A DNA stretch of 64,000 nt from Gnetum montanum (GCA_015680685.1 MNCI01027451.1:76923-140922); one strand, 5' to 3'; positions 10,989 through 24,039 are shown, numbered from the stretch's first letter. Program-made: numbers and translations. Notes: generated from the letters alone by a model not told the origin.

Positions 10989-11945
10989 TTTGCCCAATTT
11001 CTTCATCTACTCCTATTCTGCCTTGTCTAAAATGAATTTTTATAGCTTGAAACTTTTAAAACTAATATTAAAATCTTGCTAGAAATCAATGTAGCCACAC
11101 AATCTATTGTAGTTATACACTGTGTAGTTTTGCAATTAGTTTGGGCATTGCTATAAATTTCACAGTAGTTGCTAGGCTTTCAAAAGATGACATTTTTTAG
11201 TGCAACCTACAAACATTTGGTGTTTAAAACTTGGCCTTTGGGTTTTTAAAAGACCAACATATTTTTTCCACCAACCACTTCTTATCATGAAATGTTTCCA
11301 TTAGACTTCTTGGAAAAACCCAACACACTTTCCATCACAAGAGATAATGTATTTTTTCAAGGATACCTAGCGTAATTTTGGGAAAATTACCATTTTGCTC
11401 ATTACCATATAAAGCTAGTGTATTTTTTCAAGATACCTTGCATCTCTTTTGGAAAAGTAACATACTTTCAAACACGGAAAACCAAAGTTACCTTTTATGA
11501 TATCAACATATCTCTTGCTAGAAACCTAGCGTACCTTCTCATTTCAAAGCCAAAACCAACACATTTCCTACAAAAACTAGCATAGTTTTACCAGTGCATG
11601 TTGGATGCATTGAAAATAGTGCATAGACCAGGAATCAACATTTGCCATGTCACATCACTGTGTTTTGCCTAGAAACCAATTACAGTGCAAGTATTTGACC
11701 CTTACACCCCAAAAAATATTAAAATTAAAATTAATTAATTAATTTAAATTTTAACCAATGTAGTGCATAACACTATCACTACAATATGCACTACACTTGC
11801 AATTGTGATTTCAACCATTTTTATAGCCAAAACCATTCATACATTAGGTAGTTCCACCTATTGTAACTTTTAACTAAAACCAAATTAAATAACTTGATAA
11901 TGTCTTTTAGTAAATCAACATTGTCACCTATTAACCTAACTGATA
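10989..11945 (+). other. 5' untranslated leader of copy B
   Basis: About 0.95 kb between primer site and the first gag-like frame. No gene. It carries further ACCAACATATTTTT, AACATATCTC and CCAACACATTT motifs (about 11250-11570) like those in the LTR and in the 192-bp array, and a run of ATTAATTAATTAATTT near 11730. Confidence 0.45.
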
Positions 11946-14700
11946 TGGCCCCCAACCAAGATGTCGTACATGTGTACAATGTAAAGGATCTAGTTGTGGT
12001 TGAGCATAAGCATTCACTCAGGAAAAGGGGCCAAAGCCTTGATTTCTCTATCATAAATGAAGAATATTATAACTTCATATGTTCCAAAATCTAAGCTAGC
12101 CTACTCATCTTACATGTAGAAGTTGAGTCCAAGCATGAGTGTGAGTTGATCCACCGAAACAGGAAGGAGTACATCCCTTCCCCATTATGACAAAATACCA
12201 CTAAATGACATCCATACATGCATGATATTCCAACTTATTAAGATAGATGAGAAAAATGAGGGGGCTAACTTGAAGATCCATCATGAAGAACTTGATAAAT
12301 TTGAGGCTAAGCCAGAATTGGATAACTTCATATGGAGTCTTTTCCAACAATCAACTTCCCAAGCCATCGCACCTAGTTTGGCGTCTCTTGCCTCTTCCAT
12401 GGGGTAGGTTTCTCAACACTCTTCTCCTCCTTCTTATCCTACTATGTTTAGGTCAATGTCCATCATATCCACCCACTAAGCACAACCCATGTCTCAATCC
12501 ATATCCCTTTTCTCCTCCATGCCTTTTGCCATGCAACCTTAATCTGCACACCCATCACTTGTGGTATTCACAATAGCACATCCCTTCTCCATACTAGTGG
12601 GCCCCTCAATGGGACCCTAAGTGACCCAAGCATTACATACACTGTTTGTCCCCTTTATCCCCTAAATACCAACATAGACCTTATTATCATTGTTTAGCCC
12701 CCTACAATAATGATTACATAGCCTTTCTCATCATTACCATTGCCCATTGCAAGGCCACAAGCCTTCCAACTTATATCACAACCATTCATACAAACCTCAC
12801 AACTGGCCAGAGTGTCCTAGGCTTGGTTCAAGGTTTTTAGATGATCCAAGACCTCACGGAAGAGTTATGTAAGCTCAAAGCTTCAACTTCACAAATAGTA
12901 AAAATAATTAACTTTTATCAGTATGATTCTATTAGTCCAACCATCCTACAAATAACTATTTTCCCATGCATTCCTATATCACAATTCACTAAATATAATG
13001 GTGAAGGTGATCCCAATGCACACCTCACCATATTTCATTTCAAGTGCCTATTGCTATAGGCTTGGCACTAGATAAGCATGAGGATATTCCTTGTCTCTTA
13101 CTAGGAAGACCTCAGACTGGTATTGTGCATTACCTAGAGTATCAATTGTCTTACTAGAAGACTTTGTTTTACAATTTGTAAATCATTTCAAGTATAACTT
13201 GAAACTAGATACCACATTGGGCCAACTAATGAAAATCAAACAAGGGCCTCTTGAACATGTCTAGAAGTTCATCTAATGATGGAATGCTTCACTTAATGAA
13301 ATTCTTAAACATATAGTCAAAATTCACCTTTTGGCCATCTTCAAGGGGATGGTCAATAATTTCATCAAGTCTAAATTGTATTACTTAGACCCATGGTCAC
13401 TAAGTCAAGCTTTCTTGGAAACTAAGAACATAGAGGATGCTACTAAGGTCATCCATGACCCCACCTATGTGGCATATAAAAATCAACACATAAGGAAGGA
13501 CAAAGAGTGGGGAAAACAAAACCATGTAGTTGTGGCCACCATGGCCAAAGAAAATAAAACCACAGAGGGATTGAAAATAAGCAAACCCAAGGCCCTATCA
13601 CAACCAACCAACCATCAACATCAGGGGCCTCTACATCCAATCATATAAGGCTTAACTTAGATAGGAAAGACTCATCAAGGTACATCAAGTTTCCACTAAA
13701 ACCATTTGAACTCCTTGACTAGTTGCTTAAGAGTGGTCATATCTAATATAAAAAAATGATAGAGAATGCTTGTAAGAGGCATGATCAATTGCGCAAAATC
13801 ACCAAGGATCCCACTTTCGTAATCAAGGATGACCCACCTATACTTAGGTATTTTAAACTTGATTGGTTTCATCACTATCATCGGTTGCCAAGTCATCATA
13901 CCGATTTCTATTTAGCATTAAAGGATGACTTGGAAAAGATTATAGACAATGGTGAGCTATTACTTGATGCTTCTAACCTAGTTCGGCCATAAAACCAATC
14001 AATGCAGGTGTACAAAGGCCTATTGAATGCCAATATCAACCCATACATGATAGTAGCATTCAACGTGAGTAACAATCCAGGAATTGCTAGGGAGCTGTTT
14101 GTGATTTGGGTACCTCCTTGCAATGAAAGGGGTCCTTCAACTTTGTCTAGTTTAAGGACTCCTTTTATTGTAAGGATACCATCACTAATGCCTCCCAAGG
14201 AACCCTTCATGATTAGAGTGCCCCTCCCACCACAACCAAAACTACAACCCAAACCAATTAATGTCCTCCTGCGATGGCCAATGCAATGACTTCTTCATAG
14301 CCAAACAATAAGAAATCATGTACTAAATAGCACAAGAACTATACACCAAAATCCAAGGTCAAAGACAATAAGCAGGTGAAGGATTAGAAGGGATCCACCA
14401 AAGCCCACACCCATTTCAGCCATCCCTATGAGCTCTAATGCTCAAAATGCCTCAACCAATGAACCAAAGGAGGAGCAAAAACAACAAGAGAAGGGAAAAT
14501 GAGCCAGACTGCAAACTTTGAAGCATGAAGTTTGCATCTTAGGGTGAATAGAGGGAGTCAAAGTCAACAAGAATAAGAACCCAAAAACCAGTGATAAAGA
14601 CTTCCTCAATGCCATGGAACTAGTTAAATAATCTTTAAAACATAAGAATAATTTTCTTAGCCTATATGACCTAGTGATGACTTCTTGCGCTTAGTATGAA
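11946..14700 (+). pseudogene. Tat-like Gypsy gag, decayed (copy B)
   Basis: Successive broken + strand frames read as one gag. Points of recognition: MAPNQDVVHVYNV at 11946; a Met/Gln/Ser/Pro-rich linker at about 12390-12650; ISQFTKYNGEGDPNAHL at about 12980, the gag core entry where Gypsy Gag has 'F.G.GDP..HL'; FKGMVNNFIKSKLYYLDP and LSQAFLETKNIE at about 13340-13430; and a linker near 14650 with FLSLYDLVMTSCA.YEAL, like the pre-protease segment of Tat elements. At least a dozen stops and several frame changes. Confidence 0.7.
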
Positions 14701-14712
14701 GCCCTAGGAAAG

Positions 14713-15470
14713 ATGTTGATCTTAATTCCCATTAGTGAGGACATACCCACTAATGAAAAATCCATTCATGTAGTGATGACACCACCCTTACCTAGGGAAG
14801 AAACAAAGTCAACCGCATTAGTGTTTTGCAACAATGAAGTCAAGACCAAACCCCAAGATGATGAGATAACAAGGGCCCCTCTCTTCATAAGTATAAGGGT
14901 TGGGCAATACAAGGTGCACAGGTGCACATTAACTTATACTAATTTTATACCTTATACTATTGTTGAACATTTAGGCCTAGTGTAACATATGCAAAACACT
15001 TCTAATTCCACTCTAAAATCCTTTCATAGGTTACTATAAAAGGCTCTATTTCCTTGGACTTCATAGCAAGGGAGAAAGTCCCCATAACAACCAGCTTCTT
15101 GGTGGTGGAAGAGGCACTAGGATTTAACCTGATCTAAGGGATGTCTTGTCTAGCTCAATTATGAGCTATTTTCTCATCCATACACCAAGAAACTCACTTG
15201 TCTTATGAGGGAGGTAAAATAATTCTTCATGAAGATAGCATGGTTTCCTTAGTAGTTAATAATGTTGACATAGAGAAAGGGTCTAAAGTGGAGTTTCAAG
15301 AAGAGACTTCTACTATTAAGAACAAAGTCAAGAAGCCTGGTAAAGTAGATGAGGCCGAAATAGACAACAAACACACCACGGATGCACCATGGGAAAAGCT
15401 CCCATTCAACATGATTAGCAAGGGAAACAGAGTACAAGATTATGCAATGAAGACCATACACCTTTCTTAA
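14713..15470 (+). pseudogene. Tat-like Gypsy protease remnant (copy B)
   Basis: APLFISIRVGQYKVHRCTLTY then IPYTIVEHLGL at about 14880-14980 matches the retropepsin entry of Tat-type elements, but the D-S-G triad is not present; the equivalent stretch reads TLTYTNF. The frame continues near 15110 with SFLVVEEALGFNL and, in 15198-15470, with SYEGGKIILHEDSMVSL, matching the post-flap region before reverse transcriptase. Dead copy. Coding similarity stops at about 15470 and reverse transcriptase does not follow until about 24900. Confidence 0.68.
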
Positions 15471-15689
15471 TCTTTAAAATATTAGGAAACAGCTATAGGG
15501 TTGACATATGTTTCCTACTAACTTGTCCCTATGCAGATAACTATGTAGCCTTTTCTTTCTACTTTTCTAGTCTAGTTTAACCTTTGTTTACATGAGTCAT
15601 TTTGTTTTATCATATTTTTCCTTGTTTTAGCACATAGTTTATAGCTTATTCTTATTTATGATTTTCCTTCTTTTTATGCTTTACCTTTT

Positions 15690-15902
15690 CTAAAACATAA
15701 AAATACCATAAAATTTTTAAAACTAAAAAAAGCCATAAAAATTTTAAAACATAAAAAAATTCATAAAAATTTTCCACAACACGCAAAGGCCTAAAACTAG
15801 TAATATCATAGCCTACTAAGGCCTAAAATTGGCAATGTCATGGCTTGCTAAGGCCTAAAACTAGTAATGCATGGTCTACCAAGGCCTTAAACTAGTAATA
15901 CT
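15690..15902 (+). repeat. two short tandem arrays downstream of protease
   Basis: 15690-15780 holds three units of an A-rich block (CATAAAAWTTTTAAAACATA type, about 29 bp). 15786-15902 holds four units of about 32 bp, each beginning AAGGCCTAAAACTAG or a close variant (15786, 15818, 15850, 15881). The same word recurs once at 23981. Confidence 0.8.
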
Positions 15903-16349
15903 TTTATAACATATTTCTTCTTTATCTTTGTTATAATCCTTATGCCTTAGTTTACATTTTATTTGCCTAATTACTTTGCATTTTTACATGTTACAAATTA
16001 TTTCCTTATAACTTTATGCCATAACCAACGTAGACTCATAACATAAACAAAATGTAAAATACATAAAATGCATTAAATTAAAAATGCTAAAACATATAGG
16101 CAAAAATTTAATTGTATAACTAAATGCCCAAGCCTAATAGCCATGGTCACATTATGTGACAAATAAGAATAAAATTTTAATAATTGTGATAACAAAAATA
16201 AAGAATAGATAAGTCTAAAAGCCATGCTTGCACTGTGCAACATAAACATAAATAATAACAAACTATTTCATAGTCTAAAATGACTATGAATAGTTGATAA
16301 TAAAGAATAATGATTAACATCATACTAAAAATGGCCAAAAATGGTTAAA
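15903..16349. other. unassigned AT-rich stretch
   Basis: No supported coding region. Contains paired AAAATGTAAAAT and AATAAT words; it lies between the 32-bp array and the 3' end of the antisense coding region. Confidence 0.4.
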
Positions 16350-19300
16350 TTGGTAGGACTAAGGTAAAGCTTCTAGAGAAGAAGGAGGAGCATCATCATC
16401 ATCATGGCCACTGGCATCACCTGGTGCCTACATCACAACAACAAAACAAAAACAAAATGTAAAACAAGAACTTAATTGGTAATCAACATAACCAAAACAT
16501 TAAATGATAAATTAAACTAAAATATAGTAAAATAAAAAATTAAGACAAAATACAAACCTATAAGGGTTCTAGTACATGGTCTTCTAGAGGGAATTTTTGA
16601 AGACCAACCTCTAAATGATGAAGACTTTATTCTTCATTCATGTTAGTCCAGTCTTCTTTTGTAAGGTTCATACTTGTCATGATGTTCATCCTCTCGATAT
16701 CTATCCATGAAGGGGGCTTTCGTGAAAGGGTGGTAGTGGTTGCCTTCTCTAATGTGGTAGTAATTTGAGGGGTAGGAAAATTGGACACAACTAGAGAACA
16801 TTCAAACAACTTAAAATCCTCTTCTACATTGATCCCTTGCATGAGGATCTCTAACTGTCAGCCCTTTATAGCCTCTTCTTGCAACAACTTATAATAATTT
16901 TCTTTTTTAGCCTTGTATTTGTGCTTGTGATCCTTTTGAGCCTTGTCCAACTCAAGGACACAAGCACAATAGTTCCATTAGTCCATAATCTTGTGTACTA
17001 GCAAGTCCATTTAAATGCTCTGTTTGACAAGGCTCCTAGCTAGAGCGATGTTGCCATGGATGGTGTTCCAGTAACATGACCACTCTATCTCCTTAGTGTG
17101 CAAGAAGTATATTTTGGCTACACGAGCCTCCGCAAACTCCTTGTGGTTCCTAAGGTGTTTGATCTCCTTAGCCTACCATTTGGTCTCTTTTTCAAATGCT
17201 ACAACTCATTCCCAAAGGAATTTGTTGGAATGTTGGATATCCCACAAGGTCTGGGCACATGAGATAGCACATTCAACGGAACTCTTGTATAGCCTTCATG
17301 GAACATTTTCTACTTCAGGTAGCAACTTAGGTAGCTCATCAAGCTCAACGTCATGTTTTAGATCCCACTAAACCTTGGACACTATAAACAAAACAAAAAA
17401 CAAAAATAAAAACAATAAGTAATCAATGAAAATAGCCAAAAAAAAACCTTTAAAAACAAGTAAGGCAATGTAACTATAAAATTTAGAAAGCCATAAAACA
17501 AAAATATCAATACACATAAATATATAAATAACAAAAAAATAGACAAAGATGCTATTGTTCTTACCAACATTAGGAGTAATCTATTTCAATCGATTAACCA
17601 TGTCTTGAGCTGTTCCACACATGAACTCTGTCTTGTCAGGAACCTCCACCCATTGCTTCATATGAAACTTAGAGGTTGAGGCTTATTGTTAGGGTTTAAA
17701 CACTACAACAAATATAGCCATCAACTTAAAATCAAAACTAGCTCCAACATCAAATCATAATATGTAACACATAGAAATAAAATTCTTAAATACTTAGAAG
17801 ACCATGCACAATGCCAACATGAGTATCATCATCAAATGATGAGTCTTTGAATATGGCATCCAAGGCCTCTAACACTTTGTTGAGCATTGGTTTCATTGCC
17901 TCTTTTTTCCTTAGTATCTCTTCCTCTTGTCATTTTCTCTCTACCTCTATTATGGCCTAGGCAACAAATTCTTAAGCTTTACCTAGAAGAATGACAAAGG
18001 CAAAACATTGAACAAGTCAGCAATCTTGTCTAAAAATATAATATAATAACATAAATACATACAAAATAATAATAAAATACAAATAAAATGTAATTGATAT
18101 AATGTGATGAACTTGACCAATCCTAAGGGAGATCTTCTTCCTTGTTGGTTTCTCCACAATTGTAATGGTCTCCTCAATGAGTGACTACTTCAACTTTGCT
18201 TTTGCTACACCATTAGCCTGTACATGCAACTCCTTGGCCTTGTTAGCTTTTCTACAAGCAATATTTGATTCCACCTCCATGCTGTTAGAAGAAGGATGAT
18301 GTACACCACTAAATATTTTAGTCGTAATAGATAGTGACTCCCTGATATCCTCCATTGGTGGGTTTTAAACCTGCATGACTTGAGTAATGTGTTTCACCCA
18401 AGGTTTCAAGAATTGGTATGGATCATGACTTATCCATTTTCCATCCTTCTTCACCACTAGGAATTCTATGAACCTCCTTATATATGTTGCAATGAATGCA
18501 AAATTCATATGGCATATCGTTTCAAGGTTGCTTCAAAATTTGAGGATTTCATCCCATAGCCCAAAGACTAAGGGAGTAGCCTAGTTGAATTGAGTATCCT
18601 TGGTAAGGTCCTTCTTCATGGTCCAAGCTTGTCGAATGTCAAGGATCTTTTTCTATGATAGCAATGTGGAATGCATCCTAGAATGGAACAATGGATACAT
18701 CTCATTGGCCTCTACAACCTAGCAATGGTCTAGAGACAAATCATCACAACCACAATAAGTGTTCATCCATTCTTTCACTTCCTCTCTGTGACCCATCCCT
18801 TTTCCTAACTTTGTGGAAACTTTCATGTCACTGCAAGGTATGCCAAAAAGGTCACTGAATATAGATTTTTTAATTGCCAAAGTGATAGGTACACTGTGAA
18901 CATTAGAGACAAATTTCTTAACTCATTTGTCAAAGGAGTCAATGATAATCACAATCTCTACTATAGACATGGATGGGCTAGGAACCATAAAAAGGTTGAG
19001 CAAAGCTACATTGGAAACCTTTTTCTAGATCTCTCTAGGTGCTCTACCAGCTAGCCACTCCTATGTTGAGTCTACTTTGCCCTACTTAAGGATAAGTTTC
19101 TCCTCCATAGGTCCTGAAGTGATCATGGCAATGTTAGATTTTGGCGTAGGCTCTATGATACAACATTGACAGCTAGTTAGCCTTCAAGCATTGAGCACAT
19201 CACATAGGACCAATAAAAAATAAGAATAATAAAAATATAAAAATAATTAAAATTTAGAAAAACAAGTACATAACAAACATAACCAAGATTTTAAATTAAG

Positions 19301-21670
19301 CTCATAATTACATAGCCAAAATGAATTAAACCATTAAAACCTAAGTGACTAGAAAATAACACAACTGGAGAACATTGACATCAATAATAAAATAAAATAT
19401 GAACATATTTAAGTTACTTACTTGATTTAAGATATGCTAGGACCCTAAAAACCATGGGGGCATGAGCACCTATGTCTAGGATGCCCCACTAGGCATGAGT
19501 GGTCTTGTTGATTACATACCTATGATAGGATTGGAAGTAGTGGGATGTGTATCTACCAAAATCATCCTTTAGTTGCTCGAGCATTGTAAGCCTCATGGAA
19601 GTACCTTGAGAAAAAATCTCCAAGCCAATATGTGCCAAGGATAGGACTTGGTCATTCTTAATCAATTCGTTATCATCTACCCTATACCTATAGCACATAA
19701 CTCATTATAACCAAGTAGCCTAATGAAAACAACAAGTAAAACCAAAAAATTATAATGTCACTTATGCTTTCAAGTAGTAGAAGGTGCCAAGAGGATTTTG
19801 AAACAAAGTGTTGACATGGTGGCCTATCATTAATGTATTGTTGGCATTGTACTAAGAAAACTCTAGCATGTCCCAAATATGGGATAACTTGCGCATGCCT
19901 AGAGTATACATGACATTGTGACGGTTACCCTCCACATGAGTAGCAAGGTTATCAACAATAAATTTAGTGATGAGACTAGCTAACTATGGTAGCAAAGTCT
20001 CTGTGATAACGCCTGTGATGTTTGAGGCCAAGTGTGACTATAAGATCACACTAAAATGATTAATCAGAAAGACTAGGAACTCTTTCGTCCCATGCATAAA
20101 CCAAAGGAAGCCATGATCCATGACTATATTAGTAGGGAAGTTGTTGAATCTTGAAGTGCTAATACAGCACAGATGCCTAATAAGTTCAATGACCACCAAG
20201 ATGGATTTCAATAAGGTCTCGCACAACCAAAGATAACCATTACAACTTGGCATGACCATAACAAAAATTCAACAATTGATGAACAAAATGATAAGAATGG
20301 TGCTAATGTTCTCACATAAAATTCAACAACAAAATTTATATATGATAACCATTAAAACACGAAACAAAATCTAAATAAAAATTAAGCAAAAATCTAAGTA
20401 GCCTATTAACATTGATGGTAATCTCATGATGGAAATATGCATAAAAATGATAGAAATGTTATGTTAAATATTGAAACTATGAAAATGAGCCTACACCAAT
20501 TTTTAATCCATAATTAACAATACAGTAATAACTATAAAAATTCCAACTCGAAGTCAATAATATTTTTACTAGAAATCCTAGTTTACTATGAAACATCAAT
20601 ATAACTCTAGGAAAGCTAGGTAAAATTTTTTAAAAAATTTAAAAAGATATTGGAAATTAACATAAAACATGTAAAAAACCATTAAGAGCCCAAAACCATG
20701 CACAATAAAATCTAAAAAGTGTACCAATGTTGCTATTATAGCTTGGGAGGTTTGTAGTTTGAATAGTTGAAACTGCAACTCTATAGGGTAATACATACCA
20801 ACAAGAAAATGAAAACATTTTACCAAGAATTTTTTCTAATCCTAGGAATTGTAGATAAAAAAAATCTAACAAGAATATTACATAAACGTTGCAATTATAA
20901 GCATTGTAAAAATTAACACAACAACCCAGGACCACTTTGAAATTTTGTTGAAAATTCCAATTTCTAGTGAAATAGCTCTAGGTAAACCCTTGGAAAAATT
21001 ATGAAAAAATCTCAAAAATTCCAAAAATAATGTAAAACCATCCTACATGGCCCTAATAATCCCCAAGAGGCTAGGACTTTGATGACAAAATTCATTACAA
21101 GTGTCTATGCTACCAGTCTCAAAGGGGTAAAAATAGTTCAAAATTGAAAAATCACTATGCATTGGTATACCGAAAAAATCATAAAAATTTCACCATAGAT
21201 TAAAAAATTAGTGATTAAGCAACCATAACAACTATCGAGACCTAGAAAACAACCCTATGACCTTGAAAACTAAAAATACTATACCAAATTCTTATAAAAA
21301 TTGTAAACATTGGCTACTTTTTAACAAGAAAATAGCAAAAAATGCATAGAGTGGCTTAGAATAAAAATTCAAACTTTTGTATAGGAAGTCCTTGAAATGA
21401 AAAAACAATGTGGGCACATCAATACATCCTAGATACAACATCTAAACCATACAACTCAAAATTTTCTTAAAGCACATGAACTATATACTACAAAATGCCT
21501 TGATATTTTGCTAGAAATCAATGAAAAAGGGTTGAAGAAGGGTACCTAGCAATCATGTTAGATGAACCTTCTTCAATGATAGGCCTTGGAAAATGGGAGA
21601 TCCCTCCAAAAGTAGTTTCTACCTCTTCTAGGACTAGATTCTTACTAGTTGAACCTCTCCTCTTTGACAT
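16350..21670 (-). pseudogene. decayed intron-containing antisense coding region inside the Gypsy element
   Basis: Minus-strand reading shows a chain of protein-like blocks separated by AT-rich gaps. Block 1, 21546-21670, starts ATG (MSKRRGSTSKNLVLEEVETT) and ends at a GT donor. Block 2, about 19760-20260, includes VMPSCNGYLWLCETLLKSI and LGMRKLSHIWDMLEF. Block 3, 19422-19690, includes DDNELIKNDQVLSLAHIG and ends in a full GTAAGT donor. Block 4, about 18100-19190, is the longest (GKGMGHREEVKEWMNTYCG, KDGKWISHDPYQFLKPWVK). Block 5, about 16560-17370, is Glu/Lys-rich and probably coiled coil. Most stops sit where CAG, CAA or CGA would be one C-to-T change away. The product is not recognised. Some plant Gypsy elements carry an antisense ORF, but that ORF usually lies downstream of integrase and not between protease and reverse transcriptase. 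Confidence 0.55.
19422..19690 (-). pseudogene. best-preserved exon-like block of the antisense region
   Basis: About 88 codons with a single stop: YRYRVDDNELIKNDQVLSL, EIFSQGTSMRLTMLEQLKDD, then YTSHYFQSYHRYVI, and after the stop WGILDIGAHAPMVFRVLAYL. The downstream edge is AAG followed by GTAAGTAAC, an almost ideal 5' splice site; the upstream edge follows a TATAG acceptor-like end. The flanking 200 bp are AT-rich with no frame. Confidence 0.5.
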
Positions 21671-22290
21671 CTTAGAGAAGTAAACTCCAAAACCTTCAAA
21701 TCTTATTTAATTCCTTGCAATTGTGCTACTTCTTTGGTGAAGGATGGCAAAGATATGCTAGGAAGTGATGAGATATGATCCAAGAACAATAAAAATGCCT
21801 TGATACCAAGTACTACCTATAAGAGTTGGGCTGAGAAAAATTGTTCATGTAAAATTTTAATGTTGAAAGCCTTCCAATACTTATGCATTGGTATCATAAA
21901 CCTCCCATGCCCACAACTCCCACATAACTCCATGTTCACATGTGGAAAGTAGAAATTATGTTGGGTTAGTGCAAAAATCAAGGCCTAATGTCCATTTAAA
22001 CTTGGTTGGGCCTAACAAGGCACCTTCCAAATAAACTAATTAAAGTCCTAATACAATGGGATTAACACATTCTAATAAAAAACATGTTGGGATTGATGTC
22101 CAAATAAGCCTTGTAGTGGATTCCAAACACCAGCCATGGTCAAGATACCTCCCCTAGCCATCCATCCTTGAACCATTGAAATTTATAAAGCCTTATACCA
22201 AACTAGAAAGCTGGACATTGATATCAAAAGGTCTTAAGTGCTAAAAGTGATCAAAAACTCATACCAAAATAAGAAATCTTTGAAAACTAT
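21671..22290. other. sequence upstream of the antisense region
   Basis: Non-coding on both strands as far as I can see. It would be the promoter side of the antisense region and the left border of the 192-bp array. Confidence 0.4.
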
Positions 22291-23870
22291 GTTATACAGA
22301 GGCAAAAATATGTTGGCCAACATAGTTTTACTAGAGATGAAGATGATTAACATTAACTAGACCTCCAATTGACCTAAAAATAACCATGTGTAGGCTTAAA
22401 ACCCTAGTTAGAGCATTCGATAACCCCAAAATCTCCTAGAACATGTCAAGAGCAAGTTAAAATTCATGCTTCCTAAAAAGATACACTAGAGGACTACAAA
22501 ACTATGTTGGGCAGTGTATTTATTTGAAGATTGACAATAAAATAAATCAATAAAGCAGCAAAAAACCTTCAAAGTAGCAAACCCTCACCTCCATGCCTCC
22601 TTGGAGCCTTTGGTAACTTTGGAAAGCTAAATAACAAGTCAAATAGGTTAAAACTAGTGCAATCCCAAAAGGTACGCTCAAAGAGGCCAAAAATACACTG
22701 GACAATGTATCTTTCTAGATATTGAAGTCAAAATAATTTTTTGAAAGCCTCAAAACTTGCAAGCTTTGGTCTTTAAACATCCTTGGAGATACATATGACC
22801 TTGGAAAGCTAGAAAACGAGACAAAAATGAGTCAAAAATCATAGAAACCCAAAAGATATGCTACAAGAGATTAAAACTACATTGGCCAACATATCTTTTT
22901 CATGAAGACCTAACAAAAAGCAATCAACATGTCAAATTGATCTCCAAATGTACCAATCCAACGCCAAAACTCTGCTGGAGCCTTTAATAGCCACCAAACC
23001 ATGGAAATTGAGCCAAAAATTGTCAAAATCAATCATTTTCTTCAAACATATATTAGGAGCATCCAAAACTACATTGGCCAACATATCCTTGAAAGAACAT
23101 GGCAAAATCAAGGTTCTAATAACCTTTGGAGTCAGCAATTTTTAGCTTTGATCATAGCCATAGATACAAGTAGTCTCAAGAACCTAAAAACTTAGTCAAT
23201 TGACCTTCTAAGCTATCCAAAAATAAATATTTCTATAAAAATATGCTAGATAAGACCAAAAATATGCTAGCAAGTGTAGTTTTAATTTCCAAGATAGATT
23301 TAACAGCCTAGCCACACTCTAAATGCCTGAAATACAAGTAGGAAAGTCTTGGGAAGCCTAGAGCATTCAATCTTAAAAACAGTTGCCATTTGACTTTAAT
23401 TTAAGCATATAAATTCCAATTTTCATCAAAGATACACTAGAGCCATGCAAAACTATGTTGAACAGCATATCGTTTCGCTCTTAGGCTTCAAACGGACCTT
23501 AAATTGACTCATTTTGACATCCAAATAATCATCTTACAACCTTGACACCCCTGTGCTACCTTGGGAGGTTGGTGGAGCAAAAATTCTAAGCTTGAAATAT
23601 CATAAATAAATTTTTTTATGCAAAACTAGTCTAGAGCCATGCAAAACTATACTGGCCAACATAGTTTTTAGCTCTAGGAAGTATTTGGGGTATTCAAGGG
23701 GTCAAATCAACACCAAAGTTGACCAATGTCCATTCCCAATCCATTGCATTGTCAATTTAGGCTATTAGGATCTTGAAACTGATCTAATGAACCCTAGAAT
23801 TCACATTTTGGCAAAATATTTGCTCAAGCCTACCAAAAATATGCTAGCCAACATATATTTTGTGTGTTGC
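22290..23870. repeat. tandem array of nine diverged units of about 192 bp
   Basis: A core of form AAAACTAYRTTGGCCAACAT recurs nine times. Its central TTGG (or CTGG/CTAG/TTGA) starts at 22313, 22507, 22698, 22882, 23074, 23267, 23458, 23652 and 23844; spacings are 194, 191, 184, 192, 193, 191, 194 and 192. The ~165 bp between cores are diverged but keep weak common points (a 'CTCCAAWTGACC'-like stretch about 60-70 bp after the core, and a purine-rich stretch before the next core). In the best copies the core is the palindrome TTGGCCAA. Confidence 0.85.
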
Positions 23871-24039
23871 AGCGTATCTTATCAAAAGGGCCTCGTTTTG
23901 ACCTCCAAACAAGCTCGTAATGATTTTCCCATGTGCTCAAAATCTTCCATTGACCCTGTAGCCTCCCATTGTGGTCCTTTAAGGCCTAAAACTAGTAAGA
24001 TGTGATCCTAATTGACCAATATTTACCATGTTTTATCAC

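Noticed and set aside
17382-17570. A small membrane protein on the minus strand (Phe/Leu-rich).
   Set aside because: It is an AT-rich intron-like gap of the antisense region; poly(A/T) reads as Phe, Leu and Lys.
22290-23870. A CRISPR-like array.
   Set aside because: Plant nuclear context, 192-bp period, diverged cores, and no uniform spacers.
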